From CAWJKP01 sp963843465 (lineage in GTDB: Bacteria; Planctomycetota; Planctomycetia; Pirellulales; Thermoguttaceae), in the NCBI GenBank assembly GCA_963843465.1, contig CAWJKP010000001.1, positions 1,612,001 to 1,676,000 on the forward strand: 64,000 bases of DNA. The letters are read 5' to 3'. Every line of letters starts with the position of its first letter. Position 1 is the stretch's first letter. Positions 41,108-50,200 of this stretch are shown in pieces. A program made the translations under genes and the position numbers. Under the pieces are notes generated by a model. That model was not told where the DNA came from. It saw nothing but the letters and a program-made list of their open reading frames with translations, and made no database searches.

Positions 41108-41666
41108 ATGGTCTTTCGCTTCCCTTCGGTGGGGTATATGTCTAATCCTGATTTACCAGGTCATTTACTGCACAGAATAGCTACACTCGTACTTGCCACT
41201 GCGACCCTGGTCTTGTCAGTAGACTGGGGAAAAACAGGTGTTGGAGCCGAGAAACACAGCGTACCTAATATCATTATCATCCTTACCGACGACATGGGTT
41301 ATTCCGACATCGGTTGTTTCGGCGGCGAGATCCATACGCCCAACATCGACAAGCTGGCCGCCGGTGGACTGCGGTTCACCCAGTTCTACAACACGGCCCG
41401 CTGCTGCCCCAGCCAGGCCACCTGGTCGACTTGATGGCCACCTGCGTCGACGTTGCACAGGCAAGCTACCCCACGGAGTACCAAGGGCACAAGATCACGC
41501 CCATGGAGGGCAAAAGCCTTGGCCCCGCCTTTGCCGGCAGGCCGATCTCTCGGCGATGGATCCGCAGCGCGTCCGCGCGATGGCCGCCCAATGGGAAGCG
41601 TTTGCCAAGCGGGCCCACGTCCTGCCCTGGCCCTGGAAGCCGGCATACGGTGCGAAGGACCAGTGA
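41108..41666 (+). pseudogene. Arylsulfatase remnant with two internal deletions
   Basis: The N-terminal portion (from ATG 41108) has a hydrophobic export segment and the sulfatase start NIIIILTDDMGYSDIG, up to ARCCPSQA. There the frame jumps directly to C-terminal sulfatase sequence: GHLVDLMATCVDVA and YPTEYQGHKITPMEGKSL. After a second gap comes the usual C-terminus LSAMDPQRVRAMAAQWEAFA... HVLPWPWKP. Most of the catalytic domain is missing, and the pieces lie in different frames. The formylglycine Cys is in CCPSQA (usual form C-x-P-S-R). The first about 180 bases are less GC-rich than the rest, hinting at a mosaic origin. Confidence 0.85.
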
Positions 41667-41696
41667 AGGCGAGCCCCGCGCAGGGATCTCAGACGA

Positions 41697-42221
41697 TTAC
41701 CTGCCTCTGTGCGTCGAGCGCCAGGACCTCAGCTCCTGCCGCCACGCCCGGTATTCTTGCCGGTTTCGTCGCGAGTCGTCGGCCGTGTTTCTGCTCAGTT
41801 TCCTGCCTTCCATCCAACGAACCAGGACCCGAAGACCGTATACCCCGAGAACAGCGGCCGGCACGCCGATGAGGGCCACGATCAACACTTCGGACGCGGT
41901 ATAGCCCATGCTTCGGACTTCTGATCCCCACCTGCGCCGCGTGAATCCCTGGTCTTGCGGCAGGTCACGGGGCGTGTCTGCCCATTTATCGGTGTCGGCA
42001 CTCGGATTCGGCGGTGGAGGGGCCGGTACCGCGTCGGCAGGTGGTTCGGACGGCGGAGACGCCGGCGGCTGGCTTGCCGGCGGCTCGTCCGGCGCCGGCG
42101 AATCTTGCTGCCCCCGCAAATCAGCCGGGCAGCAGAGCGCAACGCAAGCAACACAAGCGATCAACACCGCTGGGCCGAAGGCGGCCCAGCGCAGAGTCTT
42201 GCCGGCGCGGTAGAGACCCAT
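41697..42221 (-). CDS. Small membrane protein with Pro-rich linker, unknown function
   Basis: 174 residues. The N-terminus is a signal or anchor (FGPAVLIACVACVALCCP). A Pro/Ala/Ser-rich segment follows (about 40-75), then a charged stretch, a membrane helix (ASEVLIVALIGVPAAVLGVY, about 110-130) and a basic, highly charged C-terminus. AAGGAG lies 7 bases before ATG 42221, which supports a real gene. No family recognised. It converges on the sulfatase remnant and diverges from aroG. Confidence 0.7.
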   Translation of the reverse strand: MGLYRAGKTLRWAAFGPAVLIACVACVALCCPADLRGQQDSPAPDEPPASQPPASPPSEPPADAVPAPPPPNPSADTDKWADTPRDLPQDQGFTRRRWGSEVRSMGYTASEVLIVALIGVPAAVLGVYGLRVLVRWMEGRKLSRNTADDSRRNRQEYRAWRQELRSWRSTHRGR

Positions 42222-42447
42222 AACAAGCTCCTTTGCAAGGAGTTCAGCGCCCGCATTTTACCACGCGGCGAGGGTCTTGGAGGGCGTTATTCTCGTTCCC
42301 GGGCGGATATTGTGGTTAGTTTTGCGTGAGCAAATGATGAAGCCGTCCGTCCCTCTCGGGCCTGACCGCGCCTTGATAGCAGAACTATCACGGGGCGCCC
42401 GCGGCCTGTTGCCGCGTGGACGCATCGTCGTTACGATAGGGAGGAAG

Positions 42448-43512
42448 ATGAGACAAGTATCCGACCTGAACATCGCGTCCAACATCCCCCTGCCGGCGCC
42501 CGCGCTGCTAATCCACGAAATCCCGCGATCGGACGCCCAGGAGGAGATCGTCGCCGAAGCGCGGCAGCGAATCCGCGGGATCCTCGTCCACCGCGATCCG
42601 CGGCTGCTGGTGATCGTCGGGCCGTGTTCGATCCACGACGTTCAAGCCGGCCGCCAATACGCCGCCCGGCTGCGCGGCCTGATCGAGCGGGTGGCCGAAA
42701 AGCTCTTTCTCGTGATGCGCTGCTATTTCGAGAAGCCGCGGACCACCGTGGGATGGAAGGGGCTGATCATGGACCCGCACCTCGACGGCTCGGACGATAT
42801 TCCCGAGGGGCTGCGGATCGCCCGGCGCTTCCTCCGCGAGGTGATCGACCTGGGCGTGCCCACGGCCACCGAGTTGTTGGACCCGATCACGCCGCAATAC
42901 ATCGCCGACCTGATCTGCTGGTCGGCCATCGGCGCCCGCACCACCGAATCGCAGACGCACCGGCAAATGGCCTCCGGCCTGTCGATGCCGCTGGGGTTCA
43001 AGAATGCCACGCCGGGCAGCGTCGGCCCGGCGATCAACGCCATCCAGGCCGCGCGCCAACCGCAGACGTTCCTGGGAATCAGCGGCGACGGCGTGGCCTC
43101 CGCCGTCTCCACCCGCGGAAACCCCGACTGCCACGTCGTGCTGCGCGGGGGCGACGCCGGGCCGAACTTCGCGCCCGCTCACGTGGCCGAAACCGAGCGG
43201 CAGTTGCGAGCCGCGGGGCTCCATCCGGCCGTGCTCATCGACTGCAGCCACGGCAACAGCGGCAAGGACTACCGCCGCCAGGGCGACGTCCTGCAAAACG
43301 TCGTCGCCCAGCGGCTCTCCGGCACCACCTCGATCATCGGCGTCATGCTGGAGAGCAATCTGTTGGCCGGCAGCCAGCCGTTTCCCCAGCCGTCCGGCAG
43401 CCTGGTCTACGGCCAATCGATTACCGACGGCTGCATCGACTGGGAAACGACCGAGCGGCTGCTGTTGGAGGCGGCCGACGCCGTCGATCGCTCTCCCTCC
43501 GAGAGAGGATAG
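42448..43512 (+). CDS. aroG: 3-deoxy-7-phosphoheptulonate (DAHP) synthase, AroF/G/H type
   Basis: The first enzyme of the shikimate pathway: phosphoenolpyruvate + erythrose 4-phosphate to DAHP. The 354-residue product is the length of class I DAHP synthases. It shows LLVIVGPCSIHD (metal Cys), MRCYFEKPRTTVGWKGLIMD, ATELLDPITPQY, ARTTESQTHRQMASGLSMPL (with GFKN following), RGG, IDCSHGNSGKDY and GVMLESNL. ATG 42448 follows AGGGAGG at ideal spacing; longer starts are unlikely. The symbol is assigned by type only; I cannot tell which aromatic amino acid would inhibit it. Monocistronic, with a possible terminator downstream. Intact frame. Confidence 0.95.
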   Translation: MRQVSDLNIASNIPLPAPALLIHEIPRSDAQEEIVAEARQRIRGILVHRDPRLLVIVGPCSIHDVQAGRQYAARLRGLIERVAEKLFLVMRCYFEKPRTTVGWKGLIMDPHLDGSDDIPEGLRIARRFLREVIDLGVPTATELLDPITPQYIADLICWSAIGARTTESQTHRQMASGLSMPLGFKNATPGSVGPAINAIQAARQPQTFLGISGDGVASAVSTRGNPDCHVVLRGGDAGPNFAPAHVAETERQLRAAGLHPAVLIDCSHGNSGKDYRRQGDVLQNVVAQRLSGTTSIIGVMLESNLLAGSQPFPQPSGSLVYGQSITDGCIDWETTERLLLEAADAVDRSPSERG

Positions 43513-43525
43513 GGTGTACTTTCTG

Positions 43526-43546
43526 AAAAGCGGCCGTAGGCCGTTT
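43526..43546 (+). terminator. Possible weak intrinsic terminator after aroG
   Basis: A short stem (CGGCC GTA GGCCG, with flanking AAA/TTT) lies 14 bases after the aroG stop and is followed by only three Ts. The stem is strong but the T-run is short, so this is tentative. Confidence 0.35.
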
Positions 43547-43655
43547 GGAGTTGGAGTTATTACGTAGTTCTTACCGAGCGCTCCGCATTAGTCCCGCAGC
43601 CTGGTTGAGCCGCTGTCTCAGCGCTGCGTGGGAAGCGGCATCAGGGCGGATTTGG

Positions 43656-43684
43656 TTTACACCTTGAGGGGCATCGCTTAGAAT
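43656..43684 (+). promoter_or_regulatory. Candidate sigma-70 promoter for the NuoEF-like cluster
   Basis: TTTACA (43656-43661) and TAGAAT (43679-43684) are separated by exactly 17 bases. Each differs from consensus at one position. The pair lies 76 bases upstream of the GTG start at 43761 in an otherwise empty gap of about 250 bases. Confidence 0.5.
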
Positions 43685-43760
43685 TGAGTTTCTTCCGCAG
43701 AGTAAGCCTGAACGGTTTCTCCGCCGATCATGCCGGATCCGACGCCTCGGGAGCACGCTG

Positions 43761-46107
43761 GTGGAACTGGACCTCGCCTTTGTCGATCAAACGCTCGACC
43801 GAGTGGGGCGTAATCCAGACAGGATTCTGCCGGTCTTGCAGCTCTTGCAGCGTCATTACCGCTACCTGCCTGGGGAGGCGCTGCGCCGGGTGGCGGAGCA
43901 GAGCGACATTACCCTGGCGCAGATCGCCAGCGTCTCGACGTTCTACTCGCAGTTCCGGCACCGTCCCGTCGGGCGGAACCTGATCAGCGTCTGCAACGGC
44001 ACCGCCTGTCACGTCAAAGGCGCCGAGCGCGTCTACGACGTGCTGCGCGACTATTTTCAGATCACCGGCAACGACGATACCGACGCGTCCGGAGAGTACA
44101 CCGTCGAGAAGGTCTTCTGCATCGGTTGCTGCACCCTGGCACCGGTGGTGCGTTGCGGAGACGACGTCTACGGCCCTCAGACCACCGACGGGATCCCCCA
44201 ATTGATTCGCCGCATCCAGGCTCATCAGGGCAACGGCCAACCGCTCATCGCGCCCGGCCTGGTACACGACGGCCAGTCCCAAGGCGAGGTCAAGATCTGC
44301 CTCGATTCCTGCTGTCTGGCGAGGGGCTGCGACCGCACCTTCCGCTCGATGGAGCAAGCCCTGCGCGAGACCGGCGTGCCGGTGCGCATCAAGCGGGTGG
44401 CCTGCGGGCTGATGTGCGAGCAGGCGCCGATGATCGAGATCGAAGTCCCCGGCAGCGCCCCCGAAAGTCTACGCGAACGTCACCGGGACGGCCGCCGAGG
44501 CCCTCGTCACGCGGCATTTTCGCTCGCGGCGGGTCGCCACGCGGCTGCGAAGCTTCGTGACCCAGGCGCTGGATCGCCTGTGGGACGACGCCCCGCGGAT
44601 CTCGCCGCAGACCCGCGCCGTGGGTCCCCGGGAAGCGGACGTGGCGGCCTTCTTCGGGCCGCAGATCCATATCGCCACCGAACATTTCGGCAGCAGCGAC
44701 CCCTTGGACCTCGATGAATACCTCGCCCGCGGCGGCTTCACCGCGCTGGCTCGCTGCCTGGAGAAGATGCAGCCGGCGGACGTGGTCGAGGAAGTCCGCC
44801 GGAGCGGGTTGCGCGGGCGAGGCGGCGCCGGTTTTCCCTCGGGCGTGAAGTGGGGCATCGTCCGGCAGGCGGCCGGCCCGTCCAAGTACGTGATTTGCAA
44901 CGGCGACGAAGGCGACCCGGGCGCCTTCATGGACCGCATGCTCATGGAATCGTTCCCCTACCGCATCATCGAGGGGATGTCCCTTGCGGCTTACGCGGTG
45001 GGTGCGACGAAGGCCATCGTGTACGTGCGGGCGGAATACCCCTTTGCGGTCCAGCGGATGCGCGAGGCGTTGGACCGCCTGCGCCGGCGCGACTTGCCCG
45101 GCCGTTTGGCGCCGGAGCATCCGCTGGAGCTTGAGTTCGACGTGTTCGAGGGCGCCGGCGCCTTCGTGTGCGGCGAGGAGACCGCGCTCTTGGAGTCGAT
45201 CGAGGGACGCCGCGGCATTCCCCGCCTGCGCCCGCCGTATCCGGCCCAGAGCGGCTTGTTCGGCCGCCCGACACTCATCAACAACGTCGAGACCTACGCC
45301 AATCTGCCGTGGATCTTCCGGCATGGCGCGGCGGCCTTCGCCCAGCACGGCACGGCCAAGAGCAAGGGGGCCAAGGTCTTCGCGCTGGCCGGCAAGACGG
45401 TCCGCGGCGGGCTGATCGAGGTGCCGATGGGCATCGCCATCCGCCAGGTCGTCGAGGACATCGGCGGCGGTATCGCCGGCGGGCGCCGCTTCAAGGCCGT
45501 GCTGATCGGCGGGCCTTCCGGCGGGTGCCTGCCCGAGTCGTTGGCCGACACGCCGATCGACTATGAGTCGCTGGTGGAAAAGGGCGCGATCATGGGGTCC
45601 GGCGGGCTGGTCGTCCTGGACGACGGCGACTGCATGGTGGACATCGCCAGGTATTTTCTCAGTTTTTGCCAGCACGAGTCCTGCGGGCGCTGCACCTTCT
45701 GCCGCGTGGGCACGAAACGGATGCAGGACATCCTCGAACGGCTCACGGAAGGCAGCGGGGAGGCCGGCGACTTGGAGGAGCTCCAACGGCTCAGCGGCCT
45801 GGTCAAGTCGGCCAGCCAGTGCGGGCTGGGCAAGACGGCCCCCAACCCCGTGATCACCACCTTGCGGTATTTCCGCGACGAGTACGAAGCCCACCTCCAA
45901 GGCCGCTGCCCGGCCGGCGTCTGCAAGAACCTGATCCGCTACGAGATCCAGGACAACTGCATCGGCTGCACCTTGTGCGCCGCGCACTGCCCCGTCGGGG
46001 CCATCGCCTGGTCGCCCTACGTGAAGCACCGCATCGACCCGGCCCTTTGCACGCGTTGCGATGCCTGCCGGCAAGTCTGTCCGGCCCACGCCGTGAAGGT
46101 GAGCTGA
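43761..46107 (+). CDS. NuoE/NuoF-like NADH-oxidising iron-sulfur flavoprotein (fused, one frameshift)
   Basis: About 782 residues. Residues 1-155 form a NuoE-type thioredoxin-fold domain with 2Fe-2S cysteines in CNGTACH and CIGCC. A second thioredoxin-like 2Fe-2S domain follows (CLDSCCLARGC... ACGLMCEQ), as at the start of HndC/HydB proteins. The NuoF part has the FMN/NADH region GLRGRGGAGFPSGVKW, CNGDEGDPGAFMDR and GAGAFVCGEETALLESIEG, and the 4Fe-4S CGRCTFCRVGTKR. It then has the HydB-type RCPAGVCKNL and two 4Fe-4S motifs (CIGCTLCAAHCP, CTRCDACRQVCP). These extras fit soluble bifurcating-type NuoF and not complex I. The frame breaks near 44462, where a C-run appears one base too long. GTG 43761 follows GGGAG. 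The next gene starts 2 bases after the stop. Confidence 0.88.
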
Positions 46108-46109
46108 AC

Positions 46110-47704
46110 ATGCCGACGATCACGATCGATGGACGAGCGGTCGAGGTTGCCGACGGCGCCACGGTGCTGGCGGCCGCTCGCCAGATCGGCATCCAGATCC
46201 CCACGATCTGCTTCGGCGGCAACGGCTGTACGTCTTCGGCCTCATGCCTGGTATGCGCGGTGAAGCTCTCGCGCACCGGTCAGATGATCCCCTCGTGCGC
46301 CGTGCAGGTCGCCGACGGCATGGAGGTCGAGTCGCAGACCCTCGAGGTCGAGGAGGTCCGCCGCGCCGCCGTGGAGCTGCTGCTCAGCGACCACGTGGGC
46401 GATTGTATTTCCCTCTGCTCGCAGAGTTGCCCGGCGCACGCGGACATCGCGGCCATGCTGCGGCAGGTCCGCGCGGGCCGCTTTGCCGACGCCGTCGCCG
46501 TCGCCAAGCAGCATCTGGCCCTGCCGGCGACGTTGGGCCGCGTATGTCATCGGCCCTGCCAGCGACCGTGCCGCCGCAAGACCTTCGATGCCCCGGTGGC
46601 CATCGGCCAGATTGAACGCTGCGTGGCCGATCAGGACCTGGCTTCGCAGGCACCCTACCTGCCCGGCAAGGCGGAGCCCACGGGTCGGCGCGTGGCGATC
46701 GTCGGCGGTGGGCCCACGGGTCTGTCCGCTGCCTGGCACCTGCTGCTGCGGGGCCACGACTGCACGCTGTTCGATGAGCGCGAGACGGCCGGCGGCAGCT
46801 TGTTTGATGAGTTTCCCGCCGACGTGTTGCCGCCGGAGGTGGTGGCCGCAGAGGCGGAGTTGATCCGCCGATTGGGCGCCCGCTTCGAACTCGGCGGTCC
46901 GCGCGTCGACGCCGCCCGCTTGGAACAACTATTGGCCGACTTCGACGCGGTGTTGTGCGCGGTCGGCCGGGTCCGCAGCGCCGAGGTGGCCCAACTCGGA
47001 CTGGCGACCGGCCTGCAGGGCATTGGCGTCAACCGCTTTCTCCAGACCAGTCGCCAGCGCGTGTTTGCGGCCGGTCAAGCTGCGCGCCGCACCGGCAGGC
47101 GAGTCCACTCGGTCGCCCATGGGCGGATGGCGGCGATCTACCTCGACCAATTCCTCTGCGGGGCTCCCTTGGTCCGCCAGGTCCGGCCGTTCTCCAGTCA
47201 CGTCAAGTGCCTGCGGCCGGAGGAGATGCAGCAGTTCATGGCCGTCGCCGATCCGACGCCGCGCGGCCCCGCCGGCGCCGAGGCCGAGCGCCTGGGTTTG
47301 ACCCGCGAGGAAGCCGTGCGCGAGGCCGGCCGGTGCTGCCGCTGCGATTGCCGCAAGGCGGATACCTGCCGCTTGCGCCAGGCCGCCGAGCAACTCGGGG
47401 CCCGACGCAACCGCTACGCCGCGCCGCGGCGAGAGGTCGAACGTCCGCGCCGATCATTCCTTGGTGATCTACGAGCCCGGCAAGTGTATTCGCTGCGGAA
47501 ACTGCCTGCGCGTGGCGGAGAAAGCCCGCGAGCCGTTGGGGCTGGCCTTCGTGGGTCGCGGGTTCGACGTGCAGGTCACCGTACCGCTGGACGACGCCTT
47601 GTCGGCGGCCCTTCAACGGGCCGCGCGCGAGTGCGTGGAAGCCTGCCCTACCGCCGCCTTGGCCCTCAAATCGGAAAGCGATCTGGCAGAGGCGAGCTCC
47701 GCGG
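46110..47704 (+). CDS. 2Fe-2S / GltD-like flavoprotein / ferredoxin fusion (HndD N-terminus-like; one frameshift)
   Basis: The N-terminus is a NuoG/HndD-type 2Fe-2S ferredoxin domain (IPTICFGGNGC...CLVC...IPSC). Next is a GltD-type helical 4Fe-4S domain (CSQSCPAHADIAAML... CHRPCQRPC) and an FAD-binding fold (RVAIVGGGPTGLSAAWHLL). The second NADPH-binding half normal in GltD is missing; residues jump to FAAGQAARRTGRRVHSVAHG. A Cys-rich CCRCDCRKADTCRL segment follows. A shift near 47440 leads to a ferredoxin-like tail, YEPGKCIRCGNCLRVA and ARECVEACPTAALAL. ATG 46110 has AAGGTGAG upstream. It would receive electrons from the NuoEF-like protein. Its natural stop appears lost at repeat F (47721). 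Confidence 0.8.
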
Positions 47705-49656
47705 CCGTGCCCTGCCTTGGGACCAACGCAGAAACAAGTGTCGCCTTTCGTTCCGCGAAAGAGCGCGGCTTTCGCGGAGCGAAAGGCGACAATCCGGCAG
47801 ATATTGATTCGCCGGTCCTTGATGCGACCGGGCATCCAAGTCCCCAGGACGGCACTGCCGCGGAACCGCCCAGCCGGATCTGGCCTGAAGAGGATCTCGG
47901 CGCTGCTGGGGAGGCGAGCCAACCGACGCGCGAGGTGCAGTGGATCGAGTCCGTCATCCCCTGCCAGTCCGCTTGCCCTGCCCATACGCGGATACCCGAA
48001 TACCTGGCGGCCGTCGCCCGCGGGGAGTTCGATGCGGCCTACAAGATCAATCTGCAGGACAACGTTTTTTCGGCCGTCCTGGGCCGCGTCTGTGCGCGGC
48101 CCTGCGAGGCGGCCTGCCGGCACGGTCGGCCCGCGCAGGGCGAGCCGTTGGCCATCTGCTTCAGCAAACGCGCGGCCGCCGATTTCTTCGCCGGCGACCC
48201 CGTCACTCTGGCCCCGCTGTTCGACCAGCCGACGGGCAAGCGAGTGGCGGTGATCGGCGCCGGCGTGGCGGGCTTGACGGCGGCGCGGGAGCTGGCACGT
48301 TGCGGTCATACCGTCATCGTGCTGGAAAAGCACGCGCGGCCGGGCGGCATGCTCAATCAGGGCATCCCGGCTTTCCGCCTGCCGCGCGACATCATCGACC
48401 GCGAGATCGAGCAGGTCCGCCGCTGCGGCGTCGAAATCCGCAGCGGCGTCGAGGTCGGCCGAGACGTGACGCTGACCGATCTGCTGGCCCAACATGACGC
48501 CGTGGTACTGGCGGGCGGCACCCTGCGGCGCAACCGCCTCGATCTGCCGGGCGGAGACCTGGCCGGCATTCGACATGGGCTCGACTTCCTGCTGGAGGTC
48601 AACCAGCAACGGCTCACCACGCTCTCCGGCGCTACAATCGTGATTGGCGGGGGGTTCACGGCTATGGACTGCGCCCGCGCGGCCAAACGGCTGACCAGCG
48701 GGACGGTGACCGTCTGTTACCGGCGTTCGCGCCACGAGATGCTGGTAACCCCCGGCGAGCTGGAAGAGCTGGAGCGGGAGGGCATCCCGCTGGAGGAAAT
48801 GCTCGCGCCCACGGGCTACGAGGGCGACGGCGACGGGCACGTGCGGGGCGTTCGCTTCGTGCGCACCGCGCTGGGTGAGCCCGATGCCAGCGGCCGGCGA
48901 CGGCCGGTCCCCATTCCCGGCAGCCAGTGCGTCTGGCCGGCCGACAACGTCATCCTGGCGACCGGCCAGTTCCCCGATACGAGCTGGATCGACGACCCAC
49001 TGCGCGGTCAACTGGTCGGCGACGACGGCTGGCTGAAGACCGGCGGCGATGTCCGCACCGCCCACGAGAAACTGTTTGCCGCCGGCGACTTCGCGCAGGG
49101 CGCGATGAGCCTGATCGACGCCATCGGACATGCCAAACGCTGTGCCCGCGAAATCGACACCTTCCTTTGCGGCACGGAGCGCTGGGGCGAGCTGGCGGTG
49201 GTCGAGCAGGCTGCGTGTACGGGCCGCGAGCCGGGCGCGGATCGCACGGTGCGCCAGGCCATGCCGGCGCGGCCGGTGAGCCAGCGCCGCCTGACCACCG
49301 AAGTCGAGACGGGTTTCTCGGCCGAGGCCGCTTGTGCCGAAGCCACGCGCTGCTATCTCTGTTGCTACCTCTTGGATCTCGACGCCAACCAGTGCATCCA
49401 TTGCGGCGCCTGTCTGGAGGTCAAGTCCGTGGAAAGCTGCATCGTGCCGGCGTGGGGCCCGAGCCGCCGCGGAGGCGCGGGTCCGGCGGAACCGACCCTG
49501 GCCGAGTTCTTCCAGGAGCGGGCCCGGCTGGAGATTCGTCAAGACGAGTGCCTTCGTTGCGGCGTCTGCGCCGACGTGTGTCCCGTGCAGTGCATCCGCA
49601 TACGGAGAATCACCCGCCTCCCCGGCGCTGCGGTCGGCGGCCAGCCCCATTCTTGA
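47461..49656 (+). CDS. GltD/NfnB-like FAD-NAD(P) oxidoreductase, in one frame with the preceding ferredoxin tail
   Basis: From 47461 to about 47704 this frame encodes the ferredoxin tail of the previous protein. From 47721 to 47820 it crosses repeat F in frame. From about 47830 it encodes a GltD-family oxidoreductase: an N-terminal 4Fe-4S helical domain (CQSACPAHTRIPEYLAAV... CARPCEAACRHG), FAD site RVAVIGAGVAGLTAARELA, pyridine nucleotide site ATIVIGGGFTAMDCARAA, and the FAD-closing ATGQFPDTSW / AAGDFAQGAMS. The C-terminus adds two 4Fe-4S motifs (CIHCGACLEV, CLRCGVCADVCP). GltD-like proteins move electrons between NAD(P)H and iron-sulfur partners. No catalytic partner (GltB, hydrogenase) is present. 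A separate start for this module is not obvious, so a fusion product is possible. Confidence 0.82.
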   Translation: MVIYEPGKCIRCGNCLRVAEKAREPLGLAFVGRGFDVQVTVPLDDALSAALQRAARECVEACPTAALALKSESDLAEASSAAVPCLGTNAETSVAFRSAKERGFRGAKGDNPADIDSPVLDATGHPSPQDGTAAEPPSRIWPEEDLGAAGEASQPTREVQWIESVIPCQSACPAHTRIPEYLAAVARGEFDAAYKINLQDNVFSAVLGRVCARPCEAACRHGRPAQGEPLAICFSKRAAADFFAGDPVTLAPLFDQPTGKRVAVIGAGVAGLTAARELARCGHTVIVLEKHARPGGMLNQGIPAFRLPRDIIDREIEQVRRCGVEIRSGVEVGRDVTLTDLLAQHDAVVLAGGTLRRNRLDLPGGDLAGIRHGLDFLLEVNQQRLTTLSGATIVIGGGFTAMDCARAAKRLTSGTVTVCYRRSRHEMLVTPGELEELEREGIPLEEMLAPTGYEGDGDGHVRGVRFVRTALGEPDASGRRRPVPIPGSQCVWPADNVILATGQFPDTSWIDDPLRGQLVGDDGWLKTGGDVRTAHEKLFAAGDFAQGAMSLIDAIGHAKRCAREIDTFLCGTERWGELAVVEQAACTGREPGADRTVRQAMPARPVSQRRLTTEVETGFSAEAACAEATRCYLCCYLLDLDANQCIHCGACLEVKSVESCIVPAWGPSRRGGAGPAEPTLAEFFQERARLEIRQDECLRCGVCADVCPVQCIRIRRITRLPGAAVGGQPHS
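47721..47820. repeat. Palindromic repeat, family F (copy 1), inside an open reading frame
   Basis: GTCGCCTTTCGTTCCGCGAA and TTCGCGGAGCGAAAGGCGAC form the stem, flanked by GACCAACGCAGAAACA on one side and AATATTGATTCG-like sequence on the other. The full 100 bases match the reverse complement of 61101-61199 with about 10 differences by eye. The insertion is translated as about 33 in-frame residues between two oxidoreductase modules. Confidence 0.9.
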
Positions 49657-49755
49657 CGCGATCCAACGCGGCAGGCAGCGTCGCGTAAGTCCCAAGAGAT
49701 CACTTCTTCGGCTTTTCATTCGCCGAATCGGCGGAGAGGCTCGCGTCCCACAACT

Positions 49756-50060
49756 TTAGTGGTCGATGCGGAAGATGGACGATTCGGGAAGGAACTGGTG
49801 AAGCGTGCGGTTCAACTCCCGGGCCGAGGCGAGGTCGCGGCCGAAAGGCTTCTCCACCACGACACGTGCCTCTTTCGCGCAGCCGGCCCTGGCCAGCCCT
49901 TCGCTGACCGGCGCGAACATGCTCGGCGGAATCGCCAGATAGTGCAGCGGCCGTCGCACGCCGCCGAGCGCCCGGCGAATTGCGCAAACGCGGCCGGGTC
50001 TCGGTAGTCGCCGTCAATGTAGCCAAGCAACGAGCAAAGCTTCGCATGGGCAGCCTGGGG
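49756..50060 (-). pseudogene. zwf: Glucose-6-phosphate dehydrogenase fragment
   Basis: Read from about 50055 towards 49756 it gives LLGYIDGDYRDPAAFAQFA, then after one missing C (near 49970) RALGGVRRPLHYLAIPPSMF, and VVVEKPFGRDLASARELNRT ending FRIDH followed by TAA. This matches the first third of Zwf up to the start of the active-site RIDHYLGKE motif. It then stops, before the catalytic Lys. Both ends are missing, so it is a remnant. The 99 bases between the upstream oxidoreductase stop and this fragment contain nothing else. Confidence 0.85.
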
Positions 50061-50097
50061 AGCCTGCCCCCTAGGCGGCATTTCTCACCAGTTCTTC

Positions 50098-50157
50098 GTA
50101 GCATGGGCATTCTTGCCCGTGTTTTCTGCATCACACGGGCAAGAATGCCCATGCTAC
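50098..50157. repeat. Palindromic repeat, family B, nested in a second inverted repeat
   Basis: GTAGCATGGGCATTCTTGCC and GGCAAGAATGCCCATGCTAC form a near-perfect 60-base palindrome. Outside it, GCATTTCTCACCA (about 50078-50090) pairs with TGGTGAGAAATGC (about 50193-50205). The nest separates the zwf and norB-like fragments. Confidence 0.88.
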
Positions 50158-50200
50158 GTCCGCCGGCATTTCGTCGGCAATTCTCCCCGTGTGGTGAGAA

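Noticed and set aside
43571..43756. Short minus-strand frame between aroG and the NuoEF-like gene
   Set aside because: Arg-rich, with no ribosome site, and it overlaps a good candidate promoter on the plus strand.
47236..49719. 827-residue minus-strand frame opposite the flavoprotein genes
   Set aside because: It is antisense to well-conserved FAD and 4Fe-4S motifs and shows no domain of its own.
50098..50157. Family B palindrome as an ordinary rho-independent terminator
   Set aside because: The stem is long and near-perfect but lacks a T-run on either side, and it does not follow an intact gene.
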